Assembly (NCBI GenBank): GCA_963835735.1 | Contig: CAWIGP010000002.1 | Location: 1,550,001 to 1,614,000 of the forward strand | Direction: 5' to 3' | DNA length: 64,000 nucleotides | DNA from: DASQMT01 sp963835735 | GTDB taxonomy: Bacteria > Actinomycetota > Thermoleophilia > Solirubrobacterales > Solirubrobacteraceae | Shown: positions 36,266 to 43,733 of the stretch, piece after piece | Layout of the letters: every line of letters begins with the position of its first letter | Position numbering within the stretch: the stretch's first letter is position 1 | Translations under genes and position numbers: made by a program | Notes under the pieces: generated by a model | The model's database searches: none | What the model was told of the DNA's origin: nothing | The model's input: only the letters and a program-made list of their open reading frames with translations

Positions 36266-36970
36266 ATGTCCGAGACCGCGCGACCGACGATCCTGCTCGT
36301 CGAGGACGAGCGCTCGATCGCCGAGCCGTTCGCCGGCGCGCTCGCGCGCGAGGGCTTCGAGCCGGTCATCGCCGGCACGGCCAAGTCGGCGCTCGAGCTG
36401 TTTCACCGCCACGACCCCAGCCTCGTGCTGCTCGACATCGCGCTGCCCGACGGCGACGGCCGCGACATCGCACGCGAGCTGCGGCGCGAGTCGGCGGTCC
36501 CGATCATCATGCTCACCGCCCGCGGCACCGAGACCGACCGCGTGGTCGGCCTCGAGCTCGGCGCCGACGACTACGTCGTCAAGCCGTTCAGCTCGGCCGA
36601 GGTGATCGCCCGCATCCGCGCCGTGCTGCGCCGCACCGGCCGTACCGCCATGCCCGACCACCCCGTCGAGATCGACGGCCTGCGACTCGATCCGAGCGCG
36701 CGCATGGTGAGCCTCGACGGCGCCCCGCTCGACCTCTCGCGCAAGGAGTTCGACCTGCTCGCCCGGTTGATGCGCGACGCCGGCCGCGTCGTGACGCGCG
36801 AGGACCTGATGGCCGACGTGTGGGACGAGAACTGGTTCGGCTCGACCAAGACGCTCGACGTCCACATCGGCTTCCTCCGCCGCAAGCTCGACGACGACGC
36901 CGCCGAGCCGCGCTTCCTGCACACGGTCCGCGGCGTCGGCTTCCGCTTCACAGGGCCAGAGGGCACGTGA
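36266..36970 (+). CDS. OmpR/PhoB-family response regulator
   Basis: 234 aa. Receiver domain: acidic pair in LLVEDERSI, phosphoacceptor in VLLDIALPDGDG, threonine in IIMLTARG and lysine in DYVVKPFSS. Winged-helix DNA-binding domain: LSRKEFDLLARLMRDAGRVV and LRRKLDDD...FLHTVRGVGFRF. I chose the ATG at 36266; an in-frame start at 36227 would add 13 residues upstream of the likely -10. The TGA overlaps the GTG of the kinase gene. It probably controls the flanking genes for acidic-tail proteins, which is inferred from gene order only. Confidence 0.92.
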   Translation: MSETARPTILLVEDERSIAEPFAGALAREGFEPVIAGTAKSALELFHRHDPSLVLLDIALPDGDGRDIARELRRESAVPIIMLTARGTETDRVVGLELGADDYVVKPFSSAEVIARIRAVLRRTGRTAMPDHPVEIDGLRLDPSARMVSLDGAPLDLSRKEFDLLARLMRDAGRVVTREDLMADVWDENWFGSTKTLDVHIGFLRRKLDDDAAEPRFLHTVRGVGFRFTGPEGT

Positions 36971-38355
36971 GCCTCCGGGCGCGCCTGCTGATCGCGCTCG
37001 GCTACCTCGTCGCGCTCGTGATCGTCGCCTTCGCCGTGCCGCTCGGGCTGAACCTGCGCGACCGCGTCGGTAGCGAGGTGCGCGCCGATGGCCGCTCGCA
37101 GGCCGCGGTGTTGGCGGCCGGCGTCGCAGGGCTGATCGAGACGCGCGACGAGGCCGCGCTCGGCGAGGCCGCCGACGCGGTCGGCGAGGCGGCGCGGGCG
37201 CGCGTGGTGATCGTCGATGCACGCGGCCGCGTGCTCGCCGACACAGCGGGCGAGTCGGCGGTCGGAGCCGACTTCTCCAACCGCCCGGAGCTGGCCGCCG
37301 CGCTTGACGGCCGTCGGTTTCAATCCCAGCGCCACTCGGACACGCTCGCCGCGGACATCCTCGCCACGTCCGCGCCGGTGTTCGACGCGCGCCGCGTCGT
37401 CGGCGCGGTGCGGCTGACGCAGAGTGTCGAAGCGGTCAACGACGCGGTCCGGCGCACCGTCGTCGGGATCGTCGCCGTCGGGCTTGCCGTGCTGCTCGCG
37501 GCGCTGCTCGCCGCGTTCCTGCTCGCGCGCGGGATCACCCGCCCGATCGAACGGCTCGGCGCCGCGGCCGACCGGATCGCGTCCGGCGACCTCGACGCCC
37601 GCGCTCCGGTCGAGGGCAGCCGCGAGCAGCGCTCACTCGCGCGCTCGTTCAACGTGATGACCGAGCGGCTCGCCCGCGCGCTGCGCGCCCAGACCCAGTT
37701 CGTCGCCGACGCCTCGCATCAGCTGCGCACGCCGCTGACCGGGCTGCGGCTGCGGATCGAGGAGGCGCGCGCGGATCCGGCAGCCGCCGAGCACCACCTG
37801 GACGCCGGCCTGGAGGAGCTCGATCGCATGTCGCACACGATCGACGACCTGCTCCTGCTCAGCCGCACGGGCGAGCGCGAGGGCCGGGGCGAGGAGATCG
37901 ACCTCGCCGAGGCCGCCGCCGACGCGCGCCGGCGCTGGGAGCGCGCCGCGGCCGCGCGCGAGATCGCGCTCACGGCAGAGCTCGACGGCGCGGGCAGCGT
38001 GTGGGCGTCGCGCGCCGACCTCGACCGCGCCGTCGACGCCGTGCTCGAGAACGCGCTCCACTACGCGCCGCCCGGCGGGCACGTGTCGGTGCGGGCGAGC
38101 GGCGTCGCGATCGAGGTGCTCGATGACGGGCCGGGCCTCGCCGCCGGCGAGGAGGACGCCGTGTTCGCCCGCTTCCACCGCGGGCAGGCGGGGCGCGGCG
38201 GTGGCGCTCCGGGCACGGGCCTCGGGCTCCCGATCGCGCGCGAGCTGATGCGTACCTGGGGCGGCGACGCCGCGCTCGCCAACCGGCCCGAGGGCGGCGC
38301 CCGCGCGACCCTGACCGCCAAGCCCTTTGCCGGCTCTTTGCCGCACACGTCCTAA
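36967..38355 (+). CDS. Sensor histidine kinase with periplasmic sensor and HAMP domain
   Basis: 462 aa from a GTG start. TM1 (about 5-27), an extracytoplasmic PAS/CACHE-like domain (about 28-165, with RVVIVDARGRVLAD), TM2 (about 170-190), HAMP (ARGITRPIERLGAAADRIA), HisKA with H in VADASHQLRTPLTGL, and HATPase_c with NALHYAPPGG, DDGPG and GTGLGLPIARELM. Translationally coupled to the regulator gene. The ligand is unknown. The association with very acidic exported proteins suggests sensing of cations or envelope charge, which is speculation. Confidence 0.92.
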   Translation: MSLRARLLIALGYLVALVIVAFAVPLGLNLRDRVGSEVRADGRSQAAVLAAGVAGLIETRDEAALGEAADAVGEAARARVVIVDARGRVLADTAGESAVGADFSNRPELAAALDGRRFQSQRHSDTLAADILATSAPVFDARRVVGAVRLTQSVEAVNDAVRRTVVGIVAVGLAVLLAALLAAFLLARGITRPIERLGAAADRIASGDLDARAPVEGSREQRSLARSFNVMTERLARALRAQTQFVADASHQLRTPLTGLRLRIEEARADPAAAEHHLDAGLEELDRMSHTIDDLLLLSRTGEREGRGEEIDLAEAAADARRRWERAAAAREIALTAELDGAGSVWASRADLDRAVDAVLENALHYAPPGGHVSVRASGVAIEVLDDGPGLAAGEEDAVFARFHRGQAGRGGGAPGTGLGLPIARELMRTWGGDAALANRPEGGARATLTAKPFAGSLPHTS

Positions 38356-38365
38356 CGTGCGACCG

Positions 38366-38731
38366 ATGCGAGAACGGATGCTCTGGGTCGCGCTCGGCGT
38401 CGTCAGCCTGCTGCTGGCCGCGGCGCTCGGGCTGGCGACGAGCCGGCTGACGGAGGCCCCGGTCGGCCTCACCGCCGAGCCCGTGTCGGCCGGAGAGGCA
38501 CTCGCGCCCTCTCCGACGGCGACGCCCGAGCGCACGGCGACCCGCGAGCCGCGTCGGCGCGACGCCACGCGCACGCCTCAACCCACCGCTACGCCGACCC
38601 CGACGGCGCCCGCCGGCTCGAACTCGGGCTCCTCCGGATCCTCGGACGACGACCACGGCGAGGGCGAGGGCGACGACGACAGCGGCCAGGGCCGCGGGCG
38701 GGGTCGCGGCCGCAGCGGCGACGACGACTGA
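38366..38731 (+). CDS. Small membrane-anchored protein with Ser/Asp/Gly-rich tail
   Basis: 121 aa. An N-terminal transmembrane segment (about residues 4-24, MLWVALGVVSLLLAAALGLA), a Pro/Thr-rich middle (TPQPTATPTPTAP) and a tail of Ser, Asp, Glu and Gly ending GQGRGRGRGRSGDDD. It begins 10 bases after the kinase stop and is probably the third gene of that operon. The tail repeats the composition of the divergent 152-aa protein on the other side. No ribosome site is obvious, so GTG 38357 is an alternative start. No family known. Confidence 0.6.
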   Translation: MRERMLWVALGVVSLLLAAALGLATSRLTEAPVGLTAEPVSAGEALAPSPTATPERTATREPRRRDATRTPQPTATPTPTAPAGSNSGSSGSSDDDHGEGEGDDDSGQGRGRGRGRSGDDD

Positions 38732-38734
38732 GAA

Positions 38735-38816
38735 AGGCGGAAGCCCCGGTCCGTCTGGGTCGCGATTTCAGGCCTATCTGAGGCTTTCGGGCGTCCCTCG
38801 TCACCGAGGCTTCCGG
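38735..38816 (+). terminator. Inverted repeat after the two-component operon
   Basis: CGGAAGCCCCGGT near 38736 can pair with ACCGAGGCTTCCGG ending at about 38816 (one mismatch), enclosing a smaller stem AGGCCTATCTGAGGCTT. It lies between the acidic-tail gene and the convergent tRNA gene and may end transcription from either side. No T-run follows, so this is a weak call. Confidence 0.35.
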
Positions 38817-38817
38817 A

Positions 38818-38891
<74 letters not shown>

Positions 38892-38928
38892 GCGCGAACC
38901 CAACAATCTAGCACCGTGAGGCCAGGCT

Positions 38929-39663
38929 TCAAGCGTCGAGCAGCCGCCTCAACCGCCGCCCGTCGCGGACTGCGAAGGCCTCCCAGTCGTTGTTGAAGTA
39001 CGCGAAGACAGAGGCTTCAGAGCGCAGCTCGCTGATCCGCACCGCCCACTCGCGCAGCTCCGCGTCGGAGTAGTTGCCGCGCCTCCCGCGCTCCCCGTAA
39101 TGGAAGCGGATCACCGTCCAGTCCGCCGTCAGCGGCGCGTCCGGCAGCGGGCGGCGGGCATCGTGGGCATGGACCAGCGCCACGCCGTACGTGTGCAGCA
39201 GGCCGTACACCTCAGGCACGAACCAGCTCGGGTGACGGAACTCGAAGCAATGGCGTCCGTCCGGCAGGCGCTCGAGCGCGAAGGCCAGGCGGTCGTCGTC
39301 GCGGTGGAAGCGCTCCGGCAGCTGCCACAGCATCGGGCCGAGCTTGGGCGACTCGACCAGCGGCGCGATGCCGGTGTAGAGCCGCCGCACGCCGCGCTCC
39401 ATGTCGGCGAGCCGTTTCATGTGCGTCAGATAGCGGCTGGCCTTGACCGTGAAGAGGAAATCCGGCGGCGTCTCCTCCACCCAGCGCGCGACCGCGGCCG
39501 GCTTTGCGAGCCGGTAGAACGTCGAGTTCACCTCGACCGTGTCGAACAGCGTCGCGTAGTGCGCGAGCCAGCGCCGCGGCGGGCAGCCGGCCGGGTAGAC
39601 GCGGCCGCGCCAGTCGGCGTAGTTCCAACCCGAGCAGCCGATCCGCACGGGCCGGAGCGTCAC
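38929..39663 (-). CDS. DUF72 (YecE-like) protein
   Basis: 244 aa. IGCSGWNYADWRGRVYP near the N-terminus, DTVEVNSTFYRL, FTVKASRYLTHMKRL and FEFRHPSWF are the conserved blocks of the DUF72 family, a TIM-barrel fold of uncertain biochemical role. The C-terminal FAYFNNDWEAFAVRDGRRL is also typical. I chose the GTG at 39663; an upstream start at 39714 would add a cysteine-rich segment unlike the family. Divergent from the ppx gene, whose start lies about 70 bases away. Function unknown. Confidence 0.85.
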   Translation of the reverse strand: MTLRPVRIGCSGWNYADWRGRVYPAGCPPRRWLAHYATLFDTVEVNSTFYRLAKPAAVARWVEETPPDFLFTVKASRYLTHMKRLADMERGVRRLYTGIAPLVESPKLGPMLWQLPERFHRDDDRLAFALERLPDGRHCFEFRHPSWFVPEVYGLLHTYGVALVHAHDARRPLPDAPLTADWTVIRFHYGERGRRGNYSDAELREWAVRISELRSEASVFAYFNNDWEAFAVRDGRRLRRLLDA

Positions 39664-39734
39664 ATCACTCGACTCGGAGCGGGACAGCCGGCACGCGGCG
39701 CAGCATGCCCGCAACGTATAGCGTGCCCGCGCGA

Positions 39735-40673
39735 ATGCGTGTCGCCGTCGTCGACATCGGGACGAACTCGACCCGCCTCCTGATCGCCGACGTCGCGCCC
39801 GGCGAAGGCGTCGCCGAGCGCTACCGCGAGTCGATCGTGACGCGCCTCGGCGAGGGCGTCGAAGCGACCGGCCGGCTCGGCGAGGAGCCGCAGGCGCGCG
39901 TGTTCGCCGCGCTCGAGCGCTACGCCGCCGAGATCGCCGCCCACGAGTGCGAGGCGAGCACCGCGGTGATGACCTCGGCCGTCCGCGACGCCGCCAACGG
40001 CGCCGCGTTCGCCGCCACGGTGCGCGAGCGCTTCGGGTTGGAGGGGCGCACGCTGTCGGGCGACGAGGAGGCGGCGTTCACGTATGCCGGGGCGACCGCC
40101 GCGCGGCCGCCCGACGACCCGACCGAGCGCGTCGTGATCGACATCGGGGGCGGCTCGACCGAGCTCGTGTGCGGCGCCCACGGGCAGATCGCATTCCACG
40201 TGTCGACCCAGATCGGCGTCGTCCGTCACACGGAGCGGCACCTCCGGTCGGACCCGCCGACCGCGGAGGAGCTCGCGGCGCTCGCCGCCGACGTCGACGC
40301 CGGCATCGCGGCCGCGGTGCCGGCCGAGGTGCTTGCGCGGGCGCAGGCGGCGGTGGCGGTCGCCGGAACCGCGACGTCATCCGCCGCGATCGACCTCGCG
40401 CTCGAGCGGTACGACACCACCAAGGTCGAGGGGCACGTCCTCACCCGCGCGAAGCTCGAGGCGCTGCTGGAGCGGCTGGCCGGCATGCCGCTGGCCGAAC
40501 GCCGTCACGTGACCGGCCTCGACCCCGGCCGCGCGCCGACGATCGTGGCCGGCGTCGTGATCCTCACCCGCGTGCTCGACGCTTTCGGCCTGGGCGAAGT
40601 CGAGATCTCGGACCGCGACATCCTGTGGGGCGCCGCGATCGACCTTGCAACCAGAGGGCGATCCTCCGACTAA
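39735..40673 (+). CDS. ppx: Exopolyphosphatase / pppGpp phosphohydrolase family protein
   Basis: 312 aa. The actin-like ATPase fold begins AVVDIGTNSTRLLIADV (phosphate 1), with SGDEEAAFTYAG and VVIDIGGGSTELV (phosphate 2), and VAVAGTATSSAA near the third block. This is the short Ppx/GppA type without the C-terminal HD domain, as in actinobacterial Ppx1/Ppx2. It would hydrolyse polyphosphate or pppGpp and so link phosphate storage with the stringent response. ATG 39735 follows a TATAGC hexamer by 12 bases. In many actinobacteria ppx neighbours eno and ftsB; here it is separate from them. Confidence 0.88.
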   Translation: MRVAVVDIGTNSTRLLIADVAPGEGVAERYRESIVTRLGEGVEATGRLGEEPQARVFAALERYAAEIAAHECEASTAVMTSAVRDAANGAAFAATVRERFGLEGRTLSGDEEAAFTYAGATAARPPDDPTERVVIDIGGGSTELVCGAHGQIAFHVSTQIGVVRHTERHLRSDPPTAEELAALAADVDAGIAAAVPAEVLARAQAAVAVAGTATSSAAIDLALERYDTTKVEGHVLTRAKLEALLERLAGMPLAERRHVTGLDPGRAPTIVAGVVILTRVLDAFGLGEVEISDRDILWGAAIDLATRGRSSD

Positions 40674-40676
40674 TTA

Positions 40677-40703
40677 CCCCAAACAGGGGTCCCCGGTTTG
40701 GGG
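40677..40703 (+). terminator. Hairpin directly downstream of ppx
   Basis: CCCCAAAC (40677-40684) pairs perfectly with GTTTGGGG (40696-40703) around an 11-base loop that itself contains GGGG/CCCC. It starts 4 bases after the ppx stop. No T-run follows, so termination efficiency is uncertain. Confidence 0.5.
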
Positions 40704-40732
40704 GATTTGGACGTTCATTCGATGGCGTCCGC

Positions 40733-40940
40733 TTGACACTGGCGGGATACTCGGAATGTCGGTGTGGGCGGTCGTGCCTCCCGCCGTCGTCCCCCGACAC
40801 CATAGGCCCGGGCGTTTGCCGCATCAATCGGCGCCTCCCGCCGTCCGGGCCGTCCAACGGCCCCCAAGGCACGTACCCCTGCCCGTCCTGACGGGGCCAA
40901 CTTGAAGCCGCCTCGCCCCGCCGCGAGGCGGCTTCTCGTT
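40733..40940 (+). ncRNA. Candidate structured RNA gene with promoter-like start and strong terminator
   Basis: 267 bases between ppx and the convergent TPP-enzyme gene contain no plausible gene. A consensus TTGACA lies at 40733-40738, although no convincing -10 follows. The stretch can fold into several stems: TGTCGG/CCGACA (40757/40794), GGCCCGG/CCGGGCC (40805/40845) and a final 12-bp terminator stem. Several C-rich loops are present. It does not match tmRNA, RNase P RNA, SRP RNA or tRNA as I know them. C-rich loops recall the actinobacterial 6C RNA, but I cannot confirm that. The 5' end is approximate. Confidence 0.4.
40904..40940 (+). terminator. Strong intrinsic terminator
   Basis: GAAGCCGCCTCG (40904-40915) and CGAGGCGGCTTC (40924-40935) form a perfect 12-bp stem with an 8-base loop, followed by TCGTTTTA. 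The T-rich side is on the plus strand, so it ends plus-strand transcription; it may also serve the convergent gene. Confidence 0.8.
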
Positions 40941-42581
40941 TTATGCGAGGTTCGCCGAGCGCGGATACGCGACCGAGGGGTCTGTGAGCACGTTGACGAG
41001 CGCCGGCCGGTCGGCGGCGAGCGCGCGCTCGAGCGCCGGCTTGAGCTCGCCCGGCTCGCGCACGAGCGCCCCCTCGCCGCCGAGCGCCTCCACGACCGTG
41101 TCGTAGCGCGTCTCCGGCCGCAGGTCGGCTACGACCGAGTAGCCGTAGAGGAACTCCATCGGGTGCTTCTCCAGCCCCCAGATGCCGTTGTTGCCCATCA
41201 CGCCCACGACGCCGACGCCGTGACGCGCGAGCGTGTCCCACTCCATTCCGGAGAACCCGAACGCGCCGTCGCCTAACAGCAGCACGACCTGGCGGTCCGG
41301 GCGGGCCAGCTTCGCGGCGAGCGCGTAGCCCGGCCCGCAGCCGAGGCAGCCGAACGGCCCAGGATCGAGCCAGCAGCCGGGCTCGTAGGACTCGATCGCG
41401 CGGCCGGCGTAGGAGGCGAAGTCGCCGCCGTCGCAGATCACGATCGCGTCGCGGTCGAGCACCTCGCCGAGCTCCTTGTAGACGCGCAGCGGGTGCAGCG
41501 GCGCGCGCGGGTCGGCCAGCTGCCCGGCCTCCGCAGCCCGTTTCTCCTGCTCGACCCCGCGCAGCTGCTCGGTCCACGCGGCGGTGTCCGCGCCGCCCAC
41601 CGCGCCGGCCAGCGCGCGCAGCGTCGCCGCCACGTCGCCGTAGAGCTCGGCGGCGACCGCGCGCGGGTGGTCGCGCTCCGGCTCGGCGACGTCGATCGCG
41701 ATCAGCTCGCAGTCCTCGCCGAACGCCTGACCGAAGCCGAGCCGGAAGTCCATCGGCACGCCGATCACGAGCGCGACGTCCGCGCCCTTGAGGCCGGCGC
41801 CGCGCGAGCGCGAGAAGAACAGCGGGTGGTCCGCGGCCAGGCAGCCGCGGGCCAGGCCGTTGAGGTACACGGGGATGCGGGCCGCCTCGGCCAGTTCGCG
41901 CAGCGCGTCCTCTCCGCGACCCCAGTACAGGTTCGTCCCGGCCATGATCACCGGCCGCTCGGCATCGCGCAGCAGCGCCACCGCGCGGTCGAGAGAGCGG
42001 GCGTCGGGCGCGCCCGGCATGGGCGGCGTCCGCTCGGCGGGCTCGCTCTCCTCCGCCTCCATGAAGACATGGTCGAGCGGGAAGTCCAGGAACGCGGGCC
42101 CGGAGTGCGGGCGCAGCGTCGCGTCCCACGCCTCGTCGATCAGCCCGGGGATCTCTGCGGTCGAGGACGCCGTCGCCGCGAACTTGACGAGCGGTCGTAC
42201 GAACGGGACGTGGTCGACCTCCTGCAGCGATCCCTGGCCCCAGCGCATCGCGGGCGCGCGGCCGCCGAGCACCAGCATCGGCGAGTGGTTCTGCTGCGCC
42301 GAGCCGAGCGCGCTCATGCCGTTGGTCACGCCCGGGCCGGCGGTGAGCGCGCACACACCGGGCTCGCGCGTCACCTTGGCCCAGCCCTCGGCGGCGAACG
42401 CCGCGGCGGACTCGTGGCGGACGTCGACGAGCTCGATCCCCTCGGCCCGGCAGCCGTCGTAGATCGAGAACAGGTGGCCGCCCGAGAGCGTGAAAAGCCT
42501 GCTGACGCCATGCGCCTTCAGGCGCCTGGCGATCAGGCGCCCGCCGTGCAGCTTCGTGGTCTCCTGCGGCTCGGTCGTCAT
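40941..42581 (-). CDS. Thiamine-diphosphate-dependent enzyme, acetolactate synthase-like
   Basis: 546 aa with three domains. The N-terminal Pyr domain has the catalytic glutamate in RHESAAAFAAEGWAK and AGPGVTNGMSALGSA. The central domain has AGTNLYWGRG. The C-terminal PP domain has the ThDP motif LLGDGAFGFSGMEWDTLARH ending in NNGIWG. The family includes acetolactate synthase, oxalyl-CoA decarboxylase, 2-hydroxyacyl-CoA lyase and the ILVBL group. No regulatory subunit gene (ilvN) is adjacent, so a catabolic or lyase role is more likely than branched-chain amino acid synthesis, but this is not settled. ATG 42581 is used. Single gene, convergent with the structured RNA region. Confidence 0.85.
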   Translation of the reverse strand: MTTEPQETTKLHGGRLIARRLKAHGVSRLFTLSGGHLFSIYDGCRAEGIELVDVRHESAAAFAAEGWAKVTREPGVCALTAGPGVTNGMSALGSAQQNHSPMLVLGGRAPAMRWGQGSLQEVDHVPFVRPLVKFAATASSTAEIPGLIDEAWDATLRPHSGPAFLDFPLDHVFMEAEESEPAERTPPMPGAPDARSLDRAVALLRDAERPVIMAGTNLYWGRGEDALRELAEAARIPVYLNGLARGCLAADHPLFFSRSRGAGLKGADVALVIGVPMDFRLGFGQAFGEDCELIAIDVAEPERDHPRAVAAELYGDVAATLRALAGAVGGADTAAWTEQLRGVEQEKRAAEAGQLADPRAPLHPLRVYKELGEVLDRDAIVICDGGDFASYAGRAIESYEPGCWLDPGPFGCLGCGPGYALAAKLARPDRQVVLLLGDGAFGFSGMEWDTLARHGVGVVGVMGNNGIWGLEKHPMEFLYGYSVVADLRPETRYDTVVEALGGEGALVREPGELKPALERALAADRPALVNVLTDPSVAYPRSANLA

Positions 42582-42669
42582 GGCGGGGAAGTTACCTCGG
42601 CTTCGCTCACCTACCCCCCGATCCGGGGGTGCGACGCGGTTGCCGCTGGAGACGCGCGCGGTCGAGGAC

Positions 42670-42675
42670 TAGGTT
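42670..42675 (+). promoter_or_regulatory. Likely -10 element of the 59-aa gene
   Basis: TAGGTT ends 7 bases before the ATG at 42683, repeating the leaderless spacing seen at typA, pyrD and the ABC-F gene. Confidence 0.4.
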
Positions 42676-42682
42676 CGCCGCC

Positions 42683-42862
42683 ATGGACGACACACACCTC
42701 ACGCTGAACGTGTACACGCCGTTCGCGGAGCTCGATCTACTGGTAGGCGAGGAGGAGCAGGACGCCCCGATCGCGCCCGCCGATCCCACCCGCGACGCCC
42801 CCGAGCCCGACACGGTCGACGCGTTCAACGCCCAGATCCTGGCCGGCCTCGTCTCGCCCTGA
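42683..42862 (+). CDS. Small acidic protein of 59 residues
   Basis: The chain begins MDDTHLTLNVYTPFAELDLL, continues as an acidic, proline-containing middle and ends VDAFNAQILAGLVSP. No signal peptide or membrane segment. A leaderless-type -10 (TAGGTT) directly precedes it, which supports expression. Ends 10 bases before the stop of the convergent thioredoxin-fold gene. No family recognised. Confidence 0.5.
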   Translation: MDDTHLTLNVYTPFAELDLLVGEEEQDAPIAPADPTRDAPEPDTVDAFNAQILAGLVSP

Positions 42863-42872
42863 ACCTGCGCGC

Positions 42873-43523
42873 TTACGTCGCGGCGACGCGCGCGACACGC
42901 GCGGCGTAGAGCGCGTCGCCCACGCGCTGCTCGCCCCAGTACAGCGCGCGGCCGATCCGCAGCGCCGGCAGGCGGTCGGCGCCGGCGGACAGCAGCGTGC
43001 GGCCGGCCGCTTCGATCTCGCCGTCGCGGCCCTCGTCGCGCGCCGCGCCGAGACAATCCTCGAGCACGACGCCCGCGGCGGCTGCCGCCTCGGCGAGGAT
43101 CTCGGGATCGTCGAGGTCGAAGCCGCCGCAGAACGCGAGCCGCGTGGCGGCGAGCACGAACGCCGCGCCGCGCCCCGCCTCCGAGGCAAGTCCCGCGACG
43201 CGCATCGCGGCCGACACCTCGGTCGGGAAGCGCTCGGGCCAGGAGAGCGGCATCCGCAGCGCCGCGGCGCGCTGCTCAGCCGCGTGGCGGATCGCGTCGA
43301 CACCGGCGGGGTCGTCGGCGAGGCGGGAGCGGCGCAGCGCGGCGTTCGAAGCCGGTGTCCAGATCACGTCGTCGAACGCGCGCTCGACGCGCTCGACCAC
43401 GAGGTATGTGAAAGGACACGAGAGGTCGAAGAAGAACTGGGCCTGCGAGCGCTCGCGGCGCCGGCCCTCTACTCGCCTGCGGAGCGCTGCGCGGCGCTCC
43501 GACAGCATGATCACTTCGCCCAT
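42873..43523 (-). CDS. DsbA/HCCA-isomerase-like thioredoxin-fold protein
   Basis: 216 aa. FFFDLSCPFTYLVVERVER opens the fold. Only one cysteine is present at the usual CxxC site (SCPFTY), so it is not a classical dithiol oxidase. It resembles the glutathione-transferase kappa / 2-hydroxychromene-2-carboxylate isomerase branch. A helical insert (about residues 60-150) and a C-terminal strand with LPALRIGRALYWGEQRV follow. I chose ATG 43523 because GCGAGG lies upstream; 43577 and 43508 are alternatives. Substrate unknown. Confidence 0.7.
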   Translation of the reverse strand: MGEVIMLSERRAALRRRVEGRRRERSQAQFFFDLSCPFTYLVVERVERAFDDVIWTPASNAALRRSRLADDPAGVDAIRHAAEQRAAALRMPLSWPERFPTEVSAAMRVAGLASEAGRGAAFVLAATRLAFCGGFDLDDPEILAEAAAAAGVVLEDCLGAARDEGRDGEIEAAGRTLLSAGADRLPALRIGRALYWGEQRVGDALYAARVARVAAT

Positions 43524-43723
43524 CAGTCCTCGCTTGCCTGGCTCCGAGCGCCCCGTCGTGCGCCCCCGCGCTTTCATGGAACGGCAGGTCGCGGCGAAAC
43601 TTGCGCAATTGGGGTCAAGAACCCATCAAGCGTCCAGATGGGGCCGGGCGCGATCGCCCAGGGCTACCGTTGCGCCTCCCGGAGGTTTATTCTGGCCTTC
43701 CTGCGAACCGCCGGATTCTGAGC

Positions 43724-43733
43724 GGAGGTAATC
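43724..43733 (+). promoter_or_regulatory. Strong Shine-Dalgarno before an apparent AUC start codon
   Basis: GGAGGTAATC is nearly a full anti-16S match, followed directly by ATC at 43734. There is no ATG, GTG or TTG in the HxlR frame between the in-frame TGA at 43719 and the GTG at 43881, which lies inside the conserved domain. Confidence 0.5.

Noticed and set aside
40733..40940. tmRNA, RNase P RNA or SRP RNA
   Set aside because: None of their conserved cores that I know is visible, and the length does not fit tmRNA or RNase P RNA.
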